NCBI GenBank assembly: GCA_007130745.1
Contig: SLRW01000053.1
Coordinates: forward strand, 1 to 8,486
Direction of reading: 5' to 3'
Source: Gammaproteobacteria bacterium
GTDB lineage: Bacteria; Pseudomonadota; Gammaproteobacteria; UBA5335; SLRW01
DNA length: 8,486 nt
Made by a program: the position numbers and the translations under genes. The notes beneath the pieces were generated by a model. That model was not told the origin of the DNA, searched no databases, and saw nothing but the letters and a program-made list of their open reading frames with translations. Of this stretch, positions 7,676-8,486 are shown piece by piece. Every line of letters begins with the position of its first letter. The first letter of the stretch is position 1.

Positions 7676-8332
7676 ATGGATCTGGCTGCGATACGCAGGA
7701 CTTACCGCCGCTATGCCGGCCACTACGATATGGTATTTGGTCCTGTATTCCATCCGGGGCGGCGGATGGCGGTGGACACCGTCAATAAGCGTCCCGACCA
7801 GCGTGTGCTTGAGGTGGGGGTGGGTACTGGCCTGTCATTGCCACTGTATCGCGAGGATGCGCGGGTCACCGGAATTGATATTTCGCCCGAAATGCTGGAC
7901 AAGGCCCGCGACAAGGTCGGCGAGCAGAAACTCGAAAATGTCGAGGCCCTGCTGGAGATGGACGCCGAACAACTGGAATTCGAGGACAACAGTTTTGATG
8001 CCGTGGTTGCTATGTACGTGGCCTCCGTGGTCCCCAACCCCGACCGGCTGATGGCCGAGATGCGTCGGGTCTGTGTGCCGGACGGAGATATCGTAATCAT
8101 CAACCATTTTGCTTCGCGTCATCCGCTACTGCGTGGGCTTGAGCGGATGCTCAAGCCCTTGTCGCGCATGCTCGGCTTCCATCCCGACATGGCGCTTGAT
8201 GCATTGCCGGATGAGCCGGATTGCCCCAGAATTGGTGTTTATCGTGCGAATATATTCGGCTACTGGAAGCTGGTGCATTATCGCAATGGCCCGCTCGACA
8301 ACGGTAGCCAGGCCGGCGCCGCTGTTGAATAA
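7676..8332 (+). CDS. Class I SAM-dependent methyltransferase, PmtA-like (phosphatidylethanolamine N-methyltransferase)
   Basis: Predicted cytoplasmic or membrane-associated methyltransferase of 218 residues. The Rossmann fold shows motif I (VLEVGVGTG, 44-52), the acidic residue binding the SAM ribose in VTGIDIS (Asp68), a DAEQLEF segment (96-102) and motif IV/post-motif region FDAVVAMYVASVVPNP (107-122) followed by CVPDGDIVIINHF. The N-terminus (YRRYAGHYDMVFGPVFHPGRR, about 10-30) and the VGVGTGLSLPLY run strongly recall the rhizobial-type PmtA enzymes, which methylate phosphatidylethanolamine stepwise toward phosphatidylcholine using SAM. That substrate is inferred from recalled similarity; a ubiquinone/menaquinone (UbiE-like) or other small-molecule methyltransferase remains possible. 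No transmembrane helix is evident, though the stretch HPLLRGLERMLKPLSRMLGF (149-168) could form an amphipathic membrane-facing helix. The start ATG 7676 has a good Shine-Dalgarno site. It diverges from ppc, and the next gene follows after 29 nt on the same strand. Confidence 0.8.
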   Translation: MDLAAIRRTYRRYAGHYDMVFGPVFHPGRRMAVDTVNKRPDQRVLEVGVGTGLSLPLYREDARVTGIDISPEMLDKARDKVGEQKLENVEALLEMDAEQLEFEDNSFDAVVAMYVASVVPNPDRLMAEMRRVCVPDGDIVIINHFASRHPLLRGLERMLKPLSRMLGFHPDMALDALPDEPDCPRIGVYRANIFGYWKLVHYRNGPLDNGSQAGAAVE

Positions 8333-8348
8333 GCCCCGGAGCGTCGGC

Positions 8349-8356
8349 AGGGAGAG
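8349..8356 (+). promoter_or_regulatory. Shine-Dalgarno site of the 3' partial gene
   Basis: AGGGAGAG ends 5 nt before ATG 8362, which favours that start and its reading frame over the out-of-frame ATG at 8366. Confidence 0.55.
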
Positions 8357-8361
8357 CCAGG

Positions 8362-8486
8362 ATGCATGACAAGGCCGCCATTGAGGTCGCCTCACGTATT
8401 GAGCGACTTAATCGCATTGGTGTGTCTCTGTCGGCGGAAAGTGACACTCGCCGGGTATTGCAGATGGTGCTTGATGGCGCCCGCGA
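8362..8486 (+). CDS. Start of a probable GAF-domain signalling protein, truncated by window end
   Basis: Forty-one codons are visible before the window ends. The peptide contains IERLNRIGVSLSAESDTRRV followed by LQMVLDGAR. The pattern LN-x-IG-x-xLSAE-x-D-x-x-x-(L/V)L-x-x-(I/V)L-x-x-AR is the usual lead-in helix of GAF sensor domains in bacterial signalling proteins, such as HD-GYP phosphodiesterases, GGDEF proteins, nucleotide cyclases and histidine kinases. Which output domain follows cannot be seen. The start ATG 8362 has a Shine-Dalgarno site. The 29-nt gap after the PmtA-like gene, with no hairpin, suggests co-transcription. The frame is chosen by that motif and by the ribosome binding site, since another frame is also open over this short stretch. 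Confidence 0.7.
   Translation, partial: MHDKAAIEVASRIERLNRIGVSLSAESDTRRVLQMVLDGAR

Noticed and set aside
7554..8051. 165-codon + strand open frame overlapping the methyltransferase in another frame
   Set aside because: Trp/Pro/Cys-rich translation without motifs, while the overlapping frame has a clear SAM-binding fold and ribosome binding site.
8366..8486. Alternative ATG and open frame at the right edge
   Set aside because: It is 4 nt out of frame with ATG 8362. Its translation is Cys/Trp/Arg-rich with no motif, whereas the 8362 frame gives a GAF-like sequence.

Overview
The window reads as an ordinary housekeeping stretch from the chromosome of a gammaproteobacterium with moderately high GC (about 60% by eye). 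Supporting evidence is the very close match of CarA, CarB and GreA to their E. coli counterparts, and the gene order carA-carB-greA-DUF4149 that I recall from Pseudomonas and its relatives. I see no phage, insertion sequence, CRISPR, tRNA or rRNA signature. The genus cannot be fixed from the sequence alone.

Left part (1-4706, + strand): a tightly packed probable operon. It starts inside carA (5' end cut off by the window), followed after 10 nt by complete carB. These are the two subunits of carbamoyl-phosphate synthetase, which feeds pyrimidine and arginine synthesis. The carB stop overlaps the greA start (ATGA), so the transcript-cleavage factor GreA is probably translationally coupled to carB. 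After another 27 nt comes a small four-helix membrane protein of the DUF4149 type.

Middle part (4721-7465, or up to 7561, - strand): ppc, phosphoenolpyruvate carboxylase, convergent with the operon. Only 14 nt separate the two stop codons, and a 6-bp inverted repeat there, with the ppc stop codon in its loop, may act as a weak bidirectional terminator. PEP carboxylase replenishes oxaloacetate and hence aspartate. CarAB makes carbamoyl phosphate, which aspartate transcarbamoylase joins to aspartate, so the neighbours are metabolically related, though nothing in the sequence shows co-regulation.

Right part (7466-8486): a divergent intergenic region, then a + strand pair. The first is a SAM-dependent methyltransferase resembling the rhizobial phosphatidylethanolamine N-methyltransferase PmtA. 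The second, 29 nt downstream and cut by the window end, starts like the lead-in of a GAF sensor domain. The pair probably forms an operon.

I found no convincing undescribed system. The points most worth following are the PmtA-like enzyme with its GAF partner, the uncertain N-terminus of ppc, and the compact convergent junction.
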